Source: Kluyvera sichuanensis
GTDB taxonomy: Bacteria; Pseudomonadota; Gammaproteobacteria; Enterobacterales; Enterobacteriaceae
Length of the DNA stretch: 64,000 nt
Assembly: GCF_014218705.1 (NCBI RefSeq)
Contig: NZ_JABBJF010000016.1
Location: 1-64,000, forward strand
Direction of reading: 5' to 3'
In this document: in pieces, positions 9,781 through 19,009 of the stretch
How the letters are laid out: every line of letters starts with the position of its first letter
Position numbering within the stretch: the first letter of the stretch is position 1
The notes under the pieces: model-generated
What the model was told of the DNA's origin: nothing
The model's database searches: none
What the model saw: only the letters and a program-made list of their open reading frames with translations
Made by a program: the position numbers and the translations under genes

Positions 9781-10554
9781 TTAAGCCAGAATACGCGTGC
9801 CAATCGGTGTGCCGTTAAACAGCGCCGGCAGTTGCTCCGCGTGACGCCATGAGGCGATATCCACCGGGCGACCCAGGGTACGTGCCGCATCAAGCGCCGC
9901 GTTCACCTTCACAATCATCCCGTCGGTAATAATGCCCTGCTCGATCAACTGTTCCGCCTTCGCTGCGGTCATTTCCGCGATACGCTGGCCTTTACCGTCG
10001 AGAATGCCGCTCACGTCGGAGAGCAGAATCAGGTCTGCGCCAAGCGTAGCCGCCAGCGCGGTTGCCGCCTGGTCAGCGTTGACGTTCATCAGTTGCCCTT
10101 CGGCGGTCACGCCGATAGAGCTCACCACCGGCAGGAAACCACCTTCCAGCAGCAGATTAATCAGTTTAGGCGAACCCGGCTGCGCCAGACCCACGTGGCC
10201 CAACTCTTCATCCAGTTTGCTCACCTGCACGCTGTCGCCGTCGCCGAGGAACAGGCCAACGGAGGCGATATCATGCTTCTTCGCCCATGCCAGCAGCGTT
10301 TTGTTGGCTGTACCCGCCAGCGCGCCGGTAATAATGTCGATTTGATCGGCAGGCGTGACGCGCAGACCATTTTTCTTTTTCACCGGCAGATTGAGCTGTT
10401 TCATCAGCTCATCCACTACGCAGCCACCGCCGTGGACAATCACCAGCGGGCGCTGATGCGACTCGCGGTAGTTCACCAGTGCGGTAAACAGACGCTCCAG
10501 CGCCTCTTCGCTATCCAGTAACACGCCGCCCAGTTTGATAATTAATGGATTCAT
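9781..10554 (-). CDS. argB: Acetylglutamate kinase
   Basis: ArgB phosphorylates N-acetylglutamate, the second step of arginine synthesis. The amino-acid kinase fold begins with IIKLGG, and IVHGGG is at about 39. I prefer the ATG at 10554 (MNPLIIK, 257 aa), 10 nt after an AAGG; an in-frame GTG at 10563 would add three residues but sits almost on top of that AAGG. It lies 12 bp downstream of argC in the argCBH operon. Confidence 0.96.
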   Translation of the reverse strand: MNPLIIKLGGVLLDSEEALERLFTALVNYRESHQRPLVIVHGGGCVVDELMKQLNLPVKKKNGLRVTPADQIDIITGALAGTANKTLLAWAKKHDIASVGLFLGDGDSVQVSKLDEELGHVGLAQPGSPKLINLLLEGGFLPVVSSIGVTAEGQLMNVNADQAATALAATLGADLILLSDVSGILDGKGQRIAEMTAAKAEQLIEQGIITDGMIVKVNAALDAARTLGRPVDIASWRHAEQLPALFNGTPIGTRILA

Positions 10555-10566
10555 CGTCGTCACACC

Positions 10567-11571
10567 TTAAATAAGAGACTGCGTCTCAGCGAAGCCGAAA
10601 CGGATATTGGCGCACTGCACGGCCTGTGCGGCAGCGCCTTTCAATAGGTTGTCTTCGGTCGCCACGACGATCAGGTGCTCGCCCTGCACGGCAAAACCGA
10701 TATCGCAGAACGGCAGGCCGACCACATTTTTCAGTGCCGGAACGCCCTTCTCGTATAAACGTACCATCGGCTTGTCACCGTAGGCCTGTTGTAAGGTTTC
10801 TGCCACCTGCGCGTGGGTCACACCCGGCTTCAGACGACAGGTAATCGTCTCCAGAATACCGCGCGGGAAGTTGCCCAGATGCGGGGTGAAAATCACCTCT
10901 GCGCCAAGGTGGCTGGCGATTTCCGGCTGATGGCGATGAGTGAACACGCCGTACGGCTGTAGACTGACTTCGCAGAAGCTATTAGAGATAGCGGCTTTGC
11001 GCCCGGCACCGCTCACGCCGGAAGTGGCGTTGATCACTGGCCACTGGTTGAGATCCAGGAGATCGGCATCAATCAGGGGTTTCAGAGAAAGCTGCGCCGC
11101 CGTCGGGTAACAGCCCGGCACCGCAATCAGGTTCGCCTCTTTCAGCGCCTCGGCGCTCCACTCGGCCAGGCCGTACACCGCCTGCGCCAGCAGCTCAGGA
11201 TGCTGATGGGTAAAGCCGTAGTATTTTTCATAGAAGGCGCCGTCGTTGACGCGGAACGCACCGGAAAGGTCGAACACCACGCAGCCTGCCGCAAGGAACT
11301 GCGGGGCCAGATCGTGACTCACTTCGTGGGCGGTCGCCAGGAACACCACATCAACACCGGCGCTGAATTCGCTGATGTCGGACATCGGCTGCAGCGGCAG
11401 ATCGACAATCCCTTTCAGCTGTGGATGCAAATCGGAGATTAACTTTCCTGCATCATTGCTTTGCGCTGAGACCGTCAAAGCGGTTATGTTCATATGAGGA
11501 TGGCGATTTACATAGGTCACAAGCTCTGCGCCAGCGTAACCGCTCGCGCCCACAATCAGCGTATTCAACAT
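10567..11571 (-). CDS. argC: N-acetyl-gamma-glutamyl-phosphate reductase
   Basis: ArgC, 334 aa as in E. coli, reduces N-acetylglutamyl phosphate with NADPH. The nucleotide-binding [10 protein letters not shown] is at residues 8-17 and the active cysteine lies in [10 protein letters not shown] at about 154. First gene of argCBH, divergent from argE, under the ArgR operator in the shared intergenic region. Confidence 0.97.
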   Translation of the reverse strand: MLNTLIVGASGYAGAELVTYVNRHPHMNITALTVSAQSNDAGKLISDLHPQLKGIVDLPLQPMSDISEFSAGVDVVFLATAHEVSHDLAPQFLAAGCVVFDLSGAFRVNDGAFYEKYYGFTHQHPELLAQAVYGLAEWSAEALKEANLIAVPGCYPTAAQLSLKPLIDADLLDLNQWPVINATSGVSGAGRKAAISNSFCEVSLQPYGVFTHRHQPEIASHLGAEVIFTPHLGNFPRGILETITCRLKPGVTHAQVAETLQQAYGDKPMVRLYEKGVPALKNVVGLPFCDIGFAVQGEHLIVVATEDNLLKGAAAQAVQCANIRFGFAETQSLI

Positions 11572-11660
11572 CGGGGCTGCTCACCTTCTTATGTCTGTTT
11601 GCCTGATTAAGCGTTTTCTATTCACCCTACCGTTGGTGGGTTTTCTTACGCCTAATGATA

Positions 11661-11699
11661 ATGTATTTTTATTCACAAATACTGCATGAATATTGATAC
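11661..11699. promoter_or_regulatory. Tandem ARG boxes (ArgR operator) of argE/argCBH
   Basis: Two 18-bp boxes, 11661-11678 (ATGTATTTTTATTCACAA) and 11682-11699 (CTGCATGAATATTGATAC), separated by exactly 3 bp, the spacing that an ArgR hexamer needs. They lie between argC and argE and would repress both directions when arginine is plentiful. Confidence 0.9.
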
Positions 11700-11724
11700 T
11701 ATCATGACCCGAGGTGTGTCAACA

Positions 11725-12876
11725 ATGAAAAACAATTTACCCCCATTTATCGAGATTTACCGTGCGTTGATCGGCACTCCTTCCATCAGCGCAACCGAAG
11801 AAGCGCTCGATCAGAGCAATGCGTCTTTAATCACTCTGCTTGCTGACTGGTTTGCCTCGTTAGGCTTCAACGTTGAGGTGCAGCCGGTTCCCGGCACGCG
11901 CAATAAATTCAACCTGCTGGCCAGCACCGGACACGGCGCGGGCGGCCTACTGCTGGCCGGTCATACTGATACCGTGCCGTTCGACGACGGGCGCTGGACC
12001 CGCGATCCGTTTACCCTCACCGAGCATGACAACAAGCTCTACGGTCTGGGTACCGCCGACATGAAAGGCTTCTTCGCCTTTATTCTGGATGCGCTGCGTG
12101 ATGTTGACGTGACGACGCTGAAAAAGCCGCTCTATATCCTGGCCACCGCCGATGAAGAGACCAGCATGGCGGGGGCTCGCTACTTCTCCGAATCCACCGA
12201 ACTGCGCCCGGACTGCGCCATCATCGGTGAACCAACTTCACTGCAGCCAGTGCGCGCGCACAAAGGTCATATGTCGAACGCCATCCGCGTGATGGGCCAG
12301 TCTGGCCACTCCAGCGACCCGGCGCGCGGCGTCAATGCCATTGAGATCATGCACGACGCGATTGGCCGCGTGATGCAGTTACGCGACTCGCTGAAAGAAC
12401 GCTATCACTACGACGCGTTTACCGTACCGTATCCAACGCTCAACCTCGGTAGCCTCCACGGCGGCGATGCTTCCAACCGCATCTGCGCCTGCTGCGAGCT
12501 GCACATGGACATCCGTCCGCTGCCGGGAATGACCTTGAACGATCTGAACGGCCTGCTCGATGAAGCCCTTGAGCCAGTCAGCACGCAGTGGCCGGGCCGC
12601 CTGACCATTAGCGAGCTGCATCCGCCGATTCCAGGCTACGAATGCCCGCCGGATCACCAGTTGGTTCAGGTGCTGGAAAAACTGCTCGGTACCAAGACCG
12701 AAGTGGTGAACTACTGCACCGAAGCGCCGTTTATCCAGACCCTGTGCCCGACCATCGTTCTCGGCCCAGGCTCGATTAACCAGGCGCACCAGCCGGACGA
12801 ATACCTGGAAACGCGCTTTATTAAGCCGACGCGCGAGTTAATTACCCAGGTCGTGCATCACTTCTGCTGGCACTAA
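11725..12876 (+). CDS. argE: Acetylornithine deacetylase
   Basis: ArgE, 383 aa, releases ornithine from N-acetylornithine; a di-zinc M20 metallopeptidase-family enzyme. The metal motif AGHTDTVP places H80 and D82, GTADMKG follows near 110, and the catalytic EE pair is in [11 protein letters not shown]. The start is the ATG at 11725 (MKNNLPPF); an upstream ATG at 11686 would run through the ARG boxes. A REP pair follows the stop. Confidence 0.97.
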   Translation: MKNNLPPFIEIYRALIGTPSISATEEALDQSNASLITLLADWFASLGFNVEVQPVPGTRNKFNLLASTGHGAGGLLLAGHTDTVPFDDGRWTRDPFTLTEHDNKLYGLGTADMKGFFAFILDALRDVDVTTLKKPLYILATADEETSMAGARYFSESTELRPDCAIIGEPTSLQPVRAHKGHMSNAIRVMGQSGHSSDPARGVNAIEIMHDAIGRVMQLRDSLKERYHYDAFTVPYPTLNLGSLHGGDASNRICACCELHMDIRPLPGMTLNDLNGLLDEALEPVSTQWPGRLTISELHPPIPGYECPPDHQLVQVLEKLLGTKTEVVNYCTEAPFIQTLCPTIVLGPGSINQAHQPDEYLETRFIKPTRELITQVVHHFCWH

Positions 12877-12884
12877 TGAATTTT

Positions 12885-12951
12885 GCCCGGTGGCTTAATG
12901 CTTGCCGGGCCTATCCTGTCAGTAGGCCGGATAAGCGCAGCGCCATCCGGC
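12885..12951. repeat. REP pair (BIME-like) after argE
   Basis: A first palindrome GCCCGGTGG...GCCGGGC (12885-12910) is followed by the classical REP GCCGGATAAGCGCAGCGCC with closing ATCCGGC (12926-12951). The second type recurs at 25869 and 29854. Confidence 0.85.
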
Positions 12952-13187
12952 ACCTTTCCGCTCCCCCGTTCCCGCGATCTCCTTCACATTTTCATAAGCA
13001 TTTCTTATCTGGCACGATACGAATTAACTTTCATAAATTGTCGCGATTTATTCGTTTGCTGAAGCGATTTCGCAGCAATTGACGTACGGGTTTTTACGTG
13101 GCTTTATAAAAGAGGTGTCTTTATCTCGCCCTTACGTTCCAGGGGTTGGGATATAACAAAATAAAATGAGATGGGGTGTCTGGGTTA

Positions 13188-15839
13188 ATGAACGAACAAT
13201 ATTCCGCGTTGCGTAGTAATGTCAGTATGCTCGGTAAAGTGCTAGGCGATACCATCAAGGATGCGCTTGGTGAGAACATTCTTGACCGTGTAGAAACGAT
13301 CCGTAAGTTGTCCAAATCTTCTCGTGCGGGCAACGAAGCCAATCGCCAGGAGCTGCTCACCACGCTGCAGAACCTGTCCAACGATGAACTGCTGCCGGTC
13401 GCCCGCGCGTTCAGTCAGTTCCTGAATCTGGCTAACACCGCCGAGCAGTACCACAGCATTTCGCCAAAAGGCGAAGCGGCAAGCAACCCGGAAGTGATTG
13501 CTCGTACCCTGCGTAAACTCAAAGACCAACCTAATCTCGACGAAACCACGATAAAAAAAGCCGTTGAATCCCTGTCGCTGGAGCTGGTGCTCACCGCGCA
13601 CCCAACTGAAATCACGCGTCGTACGCTGATTCACAAAATGGGCGAGATCAACAACTGCTTAAAGCAGCTCGATAATACCGATATCGCCGACTACGAACGC
13701 AACCAGGTGATGCGCCGTCTGCGTCAGCTGATTGCCCAGTCCTGGCACACCGACGAAATCCGTAAACACCGCCCAAGCCCGGTTGATGAAGCCAAATGGG
13801 GCTTTGCGGTTGTGGAAAACAGCCTGTGGGAAGGCGTACCAAACTACCTGCGCGAGCTGAACGAACAGCTGGAAGAGAACCTCGGCTACCAGCTGCCGGT
13901 TGATTTCGTGCCGGTACGCTTCACCTCCTGGATGGGCGGCGACCGCGACGGCAACCCGAACGTCACCGCGGAAATCACCCGCCACGTCCTGCTGCTCAGC
14001 CGCTGGAAAGCCACCGACCTGTTCCTGAAAGATATTCAGATTCTGATTTCCGAACTGTCGATGGTTGAGTGCACCGACGAACTGCGCGAACTGGTTGGCG
14101 AAGCGGGTGCTACCGAGCCGTACCGTTTCCTGATGAAAAACCTGCGTACCCGTCTGCTGGCGACCCAGGCGTGGCTGGAAGCGCGCCTGAAAGGTGAACG
14201 TCTGCCGAAACCGGCGGGCCTGATCAGCCAGAACGAACAGCTGTGGGAACCGCTGTACGCCTGCTATAAATCACTGCAGGCCTGCGGGATGGGCATTATC
14301 GCCAACGGCGAACTGCTCGACACCCTGCGCCGCGTGAAGTGTTTTGGCGTGCCGCTGGTGCGTATCGACGTGCGTCAGGAAAGCACCCGTCATACCGAAG
14401 CGCTGGGCGAACTGACCCGCTATCTGGGCATCGGCGACTACGAAAGCTGGTCTGAAGCCGACAAGCAGGCCTTCCTGATCCGCGAACTGAATTCCAAACG
14501 TCCGCTTCTCCCGCGTAGCTGGGAACCAAGCAACGAAACCCGCGAAGTCCTCAATACCTGTAAAGCGATTGTCGATGCGCCTATCGGCTCGGTCGCCGCC
14601 TACGTAATCTCCATGGCGAAAACGCCGTCCGACGTGCTGGCCGTTCACCTGCTGCTGAAAGAAGCGGGCATTACCTTCGCGCTGCCAGTGGCGCCACTGT
14701 TCGAAACCCTCGACGACCTGAACAACGCCGACGACGTCATGACTCAGCTGCTGAGCATCGACTGGTATCGCGGCTTTATTCAGGGCAAGCAGATGGTCAT
14801 GATTGGCTATTCCGACTCCGCAAAAGATGCGGGCGTAATGGCGGCATCCTGGGCGCAGTACCAGGCACAGGATGCGTTAATCAAAACCTGTGAGAAAGCG
14901 GGCATCGAGCTGACGCTGTTCCACGGTCGCGGTGGCTCTATCGGCCGCGGCGGCGCCCCGGCGCACGCTGCGCTGCTCTCTCAGCCTCCGGGCAGCCTGA
15001 AAGGCGGCCTGCGCGTGACCGAACAGGGCGAGATGATCCGCTTCAAATACGGTCTGCCGGAAATCACCGTCAGCAGCCTGTCGCTGTACACCAGCGCCAT
15101 TCTGGAAGCGAACCTGCTGCCACCGCCGGAGCCAAAAGAAGAGTGGCGCGGCATCATGGACGAACTGTCGGATATCTCCTGCGAGATGTACCGCGGCTAC
15201 GTGCGTGAAAACAAAGATTTCGTGCCGTACTTCCGCTCCGCCACACCGGAGCAGGAACTGGGCAAACTGCCATTGGGTTCACGCCCGGCAAAACGTCGCG
15301 CCACCGGCGGCGTTGAGTCACTGCGTGCGATTCCATGGATCTTCGCCTGGACGCAGAACCGCCTGATGCTGCCAGCCTGGCTGGGCGCTGGCGCGGCGCT
15401 GCAAAAAGTGGTTGAAGACGGTAAGCAGAGCAAGCTGGAAGCCATGTGTCGCGACTGGCCGTTCTTCTCTACCCGCTTGGGCATGCTGGAGATGGTCTAC
15501 TCGAAGGCTGACCTGTGGCTGGCGGAATACTACGACCAGCGTCTGGTGAAAAAAGAGCTGTGGGGTCTGGGCACCGAGCTGCGCGAGCAGCTGGAAGCCG
15601 ACATCAAAGTGGTGCTGGATATCGCCAACGATGCGCACCTGATGGCCGACCTGCCGTGGATTGCCGAATCTATCCAGCTGCGTAACGTCTACACTGACCC
15701 GCTGAACGTTCTGCAGGCCGAACTGCTGCACCGTTCACGTAAAGCGGAAGAAGAAGGTCTGGAGCCGAACCATAACGTTGAGCAGGCGCTGATGGTCACC
15801 ATCGCGGGCGTTGCTGCCGGTATGCGTAACACCGGTTAA
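13188..15839 (+). CDS. ppc: Phosphoenolpyruvate carboxylase
   Basis: Ppc, 883 aa, identical in length to E. coli. It carboxylates PEP to oxaloacetate, the anaplerotic feed of the TCA cycle, allosterically controlled by acetyl-CoA and aspartate. Catalytic H138 is in [11 protein letters not shown], the PEP loop [12 protein letters not shown] is at about 580, and the C-terminus ends MRNTG as in the family. Start is [10 protein letters not shown] at 13188; four extra upstream codons are not conserved. About 230 bp upstream carries its promoter region, in which I cannot fix the -10/-35 with confidence. Confidence 0.98.
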   Translation: MNEQYSALRSNVSMLGKVLGDTIKDALGENILDRVETIRKLSKSSRAGNEANRQELLTTLQNLSNDELLPVARAFSQFLNLANTAEQYHSISPKGEAASNPEVIARTLRKLKDQPNLDETTIKKAVESLSLELVLTAHPTEITRRTLIHKMGEINNCLKQLDNTDIADYERNQVMRRLRQLIAQSWHTDEIRKHRPSPVDEAKWGFAVVENSLWEGVPNYLRELNEQLEENLGYQLPVDFVPVRFTSWMGGDRDGNPNVTAEITRHVLLLSRWKATDLFLKDIQILISELSMVECTDELRELVGEAGATEPYRFLMKNLRTRLLATQAWLEARLKGERLPKPAGLISQNEQLWEPLYACYKSLQACGMGIIANGELLDTLRRVKCFGVPLVRIDVRQESTRHTEALGELTRYLGIGDYESWSEADKQAFLIRELNSKRPLLPRSWEPSNETREVLNTCKAIVDAPIGSVAAYVISMAKTPSDVLAVHLLLKEAGITFALPVAPLFETLDDLNNADDVMTQLLSIDWYRGFIQGKQMVMIGYSDSAKDAGVMAASWAQYQAQDALIKTCEKAGIELTLFHGRGGSIGRGGAPAHAALLSQPPGSLKGGLRVTEQGEMIRFKYGLPEITVSSLSLYTSAILEANLLPPPEPKEEWRGIMDELSDISCEMYRGYVRENKDFVPYFRSATPEQELGKLPLGSRPAKRRATGGVESLRAIPWIFAWTQNRLMLPAWLGAGAALQKVVEDGKQSKLEAMCRDWPFFSTRLGMLEMVYSKADLWLAEYYDQRLVKKELWGLGTELREQLEADIKVVLDIANDAHLMADLPWIAESIQLRNVYTDPLNVLQAELLHRSRKAEEEGLEPNHNVEQALMVTIAGVAAGMRNTG

Positions 15840-15851
15840 TCTCTCCCCCAT

Positions 15852-15880
15852 GTAGCCCGGCCGAGCGAAGCGACGCCGGG
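15852..15880. repeat. REP-like palindrome after ppc
   Basis: GTAGCCCGGCCGAGC with closing GCGACGCCGGG; the same element as at 8211 (inverted), 23308 and 62143. A second imperfect GC-rich hairpin follows at about 15892-15923. Confidence 0.8.
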
Positions 15881-15930
15881 AATATGCACGGTGCAGCCCC
15901 GGCGTTATCCGGGCGATCTGCACGCCAAAA

Positions 15931-15956
15931 GGCCACATTCTTTGTGGCCTTTTTTT
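15931..15956 (+). terminator. Rho-independent terminator downstream of ppc
   Basis: Stem GGCCACA/TGTGGCC (15931-15937 and 15943-15949) followed by a run of seven T, on the ppc strand. Confidence 0.85.
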
Positions 15957-16004
15957 ATCCCCTCGGTTAAGGTTTCTGCGTTGTTCACCACGACAGGGAG
16001 CCCC

Positions 16005-16844
16005 ATGCTTTTCGATATCAACCCGCTGCTTTCCCACATCGCCTCAGGCGCCACGCCGCTGCAAAAAATCTGGTTTGCCGGGAATCACGCGCCGGTGCCG
16101 GAGATGGCGTTTCAGGTCGACTTTCCGCGGCTGGAGATCCTGCTTGAAGGGCAGCTCACCGATGCCGCGCTGGGTGAACCCATGTTGACGCTCGATGCGC
16201 TCTACGTTCCCGCTGGCGGCTGGAATTTCCCGCAGTGGCAGAGTCCGGTCACCACGCTGAGCATTCTGTTTGGCAAGCAACAGCTGGGGTTTAGCGTGCA
16301 GCAGTGGGATGGGCAGCAGTTGAAGAACATGGCGAAGCAGCACGTCGCTCGCCGAGGCCCGCGCGTCGGCTCTTTCCTGCTGCAAACCATGGGTGAAATT
16401 CAGATGCAGCCGCTGGAGCAGCAAACCGCCCGGCTGATTGCCACCAGCCTGATCAGCCACTGCGCCGACCTGCTCAGCAGCCAGATTCAGACCGCTTCGC
16501 GCAGCCAGGCGCTGTTCGACGCCATTCGTGAGCATATCGATAGCCACTTTGCCGAGCCGTTGACCCGCGAATCGGTGGCGCAGGCGTTCTACATCTCCCC
16601 CAACTATCTTTCGCACCTGTTCCAGAAAAGCGGAGTAATGGGATTTAACGAATACCTTAACCATACCCGACTGGAGCACGCCAGACGGCTGTTAAAGGGC
16701 TATGACCTGAAAGTCAAAGAGATTGCCCACGCCTGTGGGTTTGTCGACAGCAACTACTTCTGCCGTCTGTTCCGTAAGAATACTGACCGTTCGCCGTCAG
16801 AGTACCGCCGTCAGTACCACAGTCAGCTGACTACGACAGAATAA
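16005..16844 (+). CDS. yijO: AraC-family regulator YijO
   Basis: 279 aa AraC/XylS-type regulator, orthologous in place and sequence to E. coli YijO. The N-terminal cupin-like half is less conserved; the C-terminal 95 residues hold two helix-turn-helix motifs (ESVAQAFYISPNYLSHLF and VKEIAHACGFVDSNYFCRLF). Start ATG at 16005 follows AGGGAG. Targets are unknown; its location beside the frw genes makes local control a reasonable guess. Its last 14 bp overlap the 3' end of convergent frwD. The E. coli neighbour eptC is absent between ppc and yijO. Confidence 0.9.
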   Translation: MLFDINPLLSHIASGATPLQKIWFAGNHAPVPEMAFQVDFPRLEILLEGQLTDAALGEPMLTLDALYVPAGGWNFPQWQSPVTTLSILFGKQQLGFSVQQWDGQQLKNMAKQHVARRGPRVGSFLLQTMGEIQMQPLEQQTARLIATSLISHCADLLSSQIQTASRSQALFDAIREHIDSHFAEPLTRESVAQAFYISPNYLSHLFQKSGVMGFNEYLNHTRLEHARRLLKGYDLKVKEIAHACGFVDSNYFCRLFRKNTDRSPSEYRRQYHSQLTTTE

Positions 16845-17187
16845 TGTGCGTGTGCTGCGGCGCGGAAAGCAGCTTACGCACCGCGGCCATGACCTTTTGC
16901 GGCTCGCGTAAAAAGGCGCTAATCCCAGACTGCACGCAGCGGCTCTGGGTAAAACGGTCTGCGCCGTTGAGCTCGATATCGGTAATCAGCAGCACCGCAT
17001 CGGCCCGGCGGATGTCGTCTTCCGTCAGCGCATTTTCAATGCCAAGCGCCCCCTGCGTTTCAATCTTTATGGTCCACTTTTCCTGCTGACAGAGTTTTTC
17101 CAGACGTTCCGCCGCCATGTAGGTGTGGGCCACCCCACTGACGCAGGCCGTTACCGCTACCAGCACTCTTCCGCTCGTTACCGTCAT
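16831..17187 (-). CDS. frwD: Fructose-like PTS EIIB component FrwD
   Basis: 118 aa EIIB of the fructose type. The phospho-acceptor cysteine is C15 in VTACVSGVAHTYMAAE, and the rest parallels E. coli FrwD with a slightly longer N-terminus. The start at 17187 has a strong AAGGAGG ribosome site; the further in-frame upstream codons lack one. It follows frwB on the same strand, about 90 bp away with a hairpin between. In E. coli pflD and pflC lie in this gap; here they are missing. Confidence 0.92.
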   Translation of the reverse strand: MTVTSGRVLVAVTACVSGVAHTYMAAERLEKLCQQEKWTIKIETQGALGIENALTEDDIRRADAVLLITDIELNGADRFTQSRCVQSGISAFLREPQKVMAAVRKLLSAPQHTHIILS

Positions 17188-17213
17188 CGTCTCCTCCTTG
17201 CAGAAAACAAACG

Positions 17214-17247
17214 CTGGCGGGCGCAAAAATTCTTTCGCACCCGCCAG
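17214..17247 (-). other. Hairpin between frwB and frwD
   Basis: CTGGCGGG and CCCGCCAG arms (with one bulged base) flank an A/T-rich loop containing GAATTTTTG on the minus strand. It could attenuate or stabilise the frw transcript at the site where E. coli carries pflDC. No U-tract follows, so a terminator is not supported. Confidence 0.6.
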
Positions 17248-17278
17248 TGGCTAAGTTTCTATTGTATCGGGATAAAAC

Positions 17279-17599
17279 TTAGGCGCTCTGCGCTAAGTGT
17301 GCCTCGATCTTATTCATAATAGCGTCGGCACGTTTAACCGCATCGCTAATATTAACCCGCACAATGGTTTTCCCGGCAAAACGTTCTTCCGCCTTGATGC
17401 CAATGTCTTTGGTCAGAATCACCATGTCCGCTGCCGCTACATCGCTCGCCGTCAGCTCATTTTCCTGACCAATAGACCCCTGCGTTTCTACCTTCACGTT
17501 CCAGCCTTTTGATTTCGCCGCACTCTCCAGCGCTTCCGCTGCCATGTAGGTGTGTGCTACGCCGGAAGGACAAGCCGTTACCGCAATAATACTGGTCAT
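17279..17599 (-). CDS. frwB: Fructose-like PTS EIIB component FrwB
   Basis: 106 aa, same length as E. coli FrwB and nearly identical to it. C10 in TACPSGVAHTYMAAEAL is the site phosphorylated by the EIIA partner before transfer to sugar. Lies 18 bp downstream of frwC in the same operon. The transported sugar is not established for this family. Confidence 0.95.
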   Translation of the reverse strand: MTSIIAVTACPSGVAHTYMAAEALESAAKSKGWNVKVETQGSIGQENELTASDVAAADMVILTKDIGIKAEERFAGKTIVRVNISDAVKRADAIMNKIEAHLAQSA

Positions 17600-17617
17600 A
17601 ATCTTCTACCTTCTCAA

Positions 17618-18697
17618 TTAGTTAATTTCGAAATCTAAATCCAGGTCGTCCTCTTTTTCGACAACCGCTTTCTTGTTCTTACGCGCCAGGCTCTTCAGGA
17701 CGTTGACGCTCACCGCCGTGACCACCGCACCGACCACAATCGCCAGCAGATAGCCCAGCTTGCCTTCAACCACCGGCAGGACAATCAAGCCGCCCCACCC
17801 GGCGTAGCACTGTGCACCCATCAGCGCGGCGGTCACCGTGCCGCAGACGGAGCCCAGCATGATGGAAGGGATCACACGCAGCGGGTCAGCGGCGGCGAAC
17901 GGAATCGCCCCTTCGGTAACGCCGACGCAGCCCATGACCAGCGCGGCTTTGCCCGCTTCACGCTCTTCGTTATTGAAGTTTTTACGATTAATCAGCGTTG
18001 CCAGCCCCAGGCCCAGCGGTGGCACGCAGATGCCGACAGCGGCAATGGCGACGACGGTATAGACGCCCTGAGAGACGCAGATCAGCATGAACGCATAGGC
18101 CACTTTGTTGACCGGGCCGCCCATATCGAACGCCAGCATCAGGCCCATAATCACCGCCAGCACCACGATGCTGCCAGCCTGCATCCCTTGCAGCCACTGC
18201 GTCAGGCTGGAGGTCAGCAGACCTACCGGCTCACCCAGCCCCCACATCATGATGCCTGCGGTAATAAAGGTGCCGACGATAGGAATGACGAAGATAGGCA
18301 TCACCGAGCGCAACACTTTGTGCACCGGGATCTTCTTCAGGTAGTAGACCACGATACCGCCGATAATCCCGGCAATCAGCGCGCCGAAGAAGCCCGCGCC
18401 AAAACTGTTACCGACCCACGCGCCGATGGCGCAAGGCGCCAGCGCAGAACGTTCAGCAATGGAGTAGCCGATGTAGGCAGCGAGGAAAGGCACCATCAGC
18501 GTCAGGCCCGCGACGCCGATATCAAATAGCTTTTTCAGGTTAGGGTCGGTTGCAACATCAGGTACGGCCCCTTTGCCGTACAGCATGACGGAGACGGCCA
18601 GTAAAATACCGCCCGCAACCACAAACGGGATCATGTGCGACACGCCAGTCATCAAATGCTGACGGGTGTTTTTGAGTATTTGCACCAATTCTTTCAT
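17618..18697 (-). CDS. frwC: Fructose-like PTS permease EIIC, FrwC
   Basis: 359 aa polytopic inner-membrane permease of the fructose PTS family, with about ten hydrophobic segments and the conserved GEPVG and GxTEGAIPFA motifs. Ends in the acidic tail EEDDLDLDFEIN also seen in E. coli FrwC. First gene of frwCBD, divergent from frwA across a 312-bp region with long inverted repeats. Confidence 0.96.
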   Translation of the reverse strand: MKELVQILKNTRQHLMTGVSHMIPFVVAGGILLAVSVMLYGKGAVPDVATDPNLKKLFDIGVAGLTLMVPFLAAYIGYSIAERSALAPCAIGAWVGNSFGAGFFGALIAGIIGGIVVYYLKKIPVHKVLRSVMPIFVIPIVGTFITAGIMMWGLGEPVGLLTSSLTQWLQGMQAGSIVVLAVIMGLMLAFDMGGPVNKVAYAFMLICVSQGVYTVVAIAAVGICVPPLGLGLATLINRKNFNNEEREAGKAALVMGCVGVTEGAIPFAAADPLRVIPSIMLGSVCGTVTAALMGAQCYAGWGGLIVLPVVEGKLGYLLAIVVGAVVTAVSVNVLKSLARKNKKAVVEKEDDLDLDFEIN

Positions 18698-18777
18698 CAG
18701 TCGCTCCTGGGCTTCTTCGGCCCATGTCTATTAGGGTGTTGTGGCAAACAATAGGCAATTGGCGGCGGGACAGACAG

Positions 18778-18943
18778 TGGATAAAAAGTGCATTTACTGG
18801 ATTTTTGTATTATCAAAAGAAAAATGCGAGCGACCTCAAAAGTTAGCGCATGAACGGCCTTAATACGCATGACATGGAACCTGTGAGGTTGCTCGCATTT
18901 TCCAGCAGACCATACATTTATCCAGTTTTTGACATAAATGTCA
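18778..18943. promoter_or_regulatory. Nested inverted repeats in the frwC-frwA divergent region
   Basis: The 312-bp gap holds a 17-bp inverted repeat with one mismatch (AAAATGCGAGCGACCTC at 18821-18837, complement at 18885-18901, 47 bp apart), an outer pair TGGATAAA/TTTATCCA (18778-18785 and 18917-18924), and a compact dyad TGACAT-AA-ATGTCA (18930-18943). These look like operator and looping sites for the divergent frw promoters; the binding protein is not known. Confidence 0.6.
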
Positions 18944-19009
18944 GATAGCATGCCCCTTCACAAGCCCCCTATTCTGTTACCCATATCGAATGATTTGGGA
19001 GATAAGGTT

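Noticed and set aside
13079-13110. ppc promoter TTGACG with TATAAA
   Set aside because: The spacer is 20 bp, too long for a confident sigma-70 call.
18938-19009. 24-residue N-terminal extension of FrwA
   Set aside because: It begins within the operator dyad region, has no ribosome site and is absent from the E. coli protein, which starts at the MAL codon with a good ribosome site.
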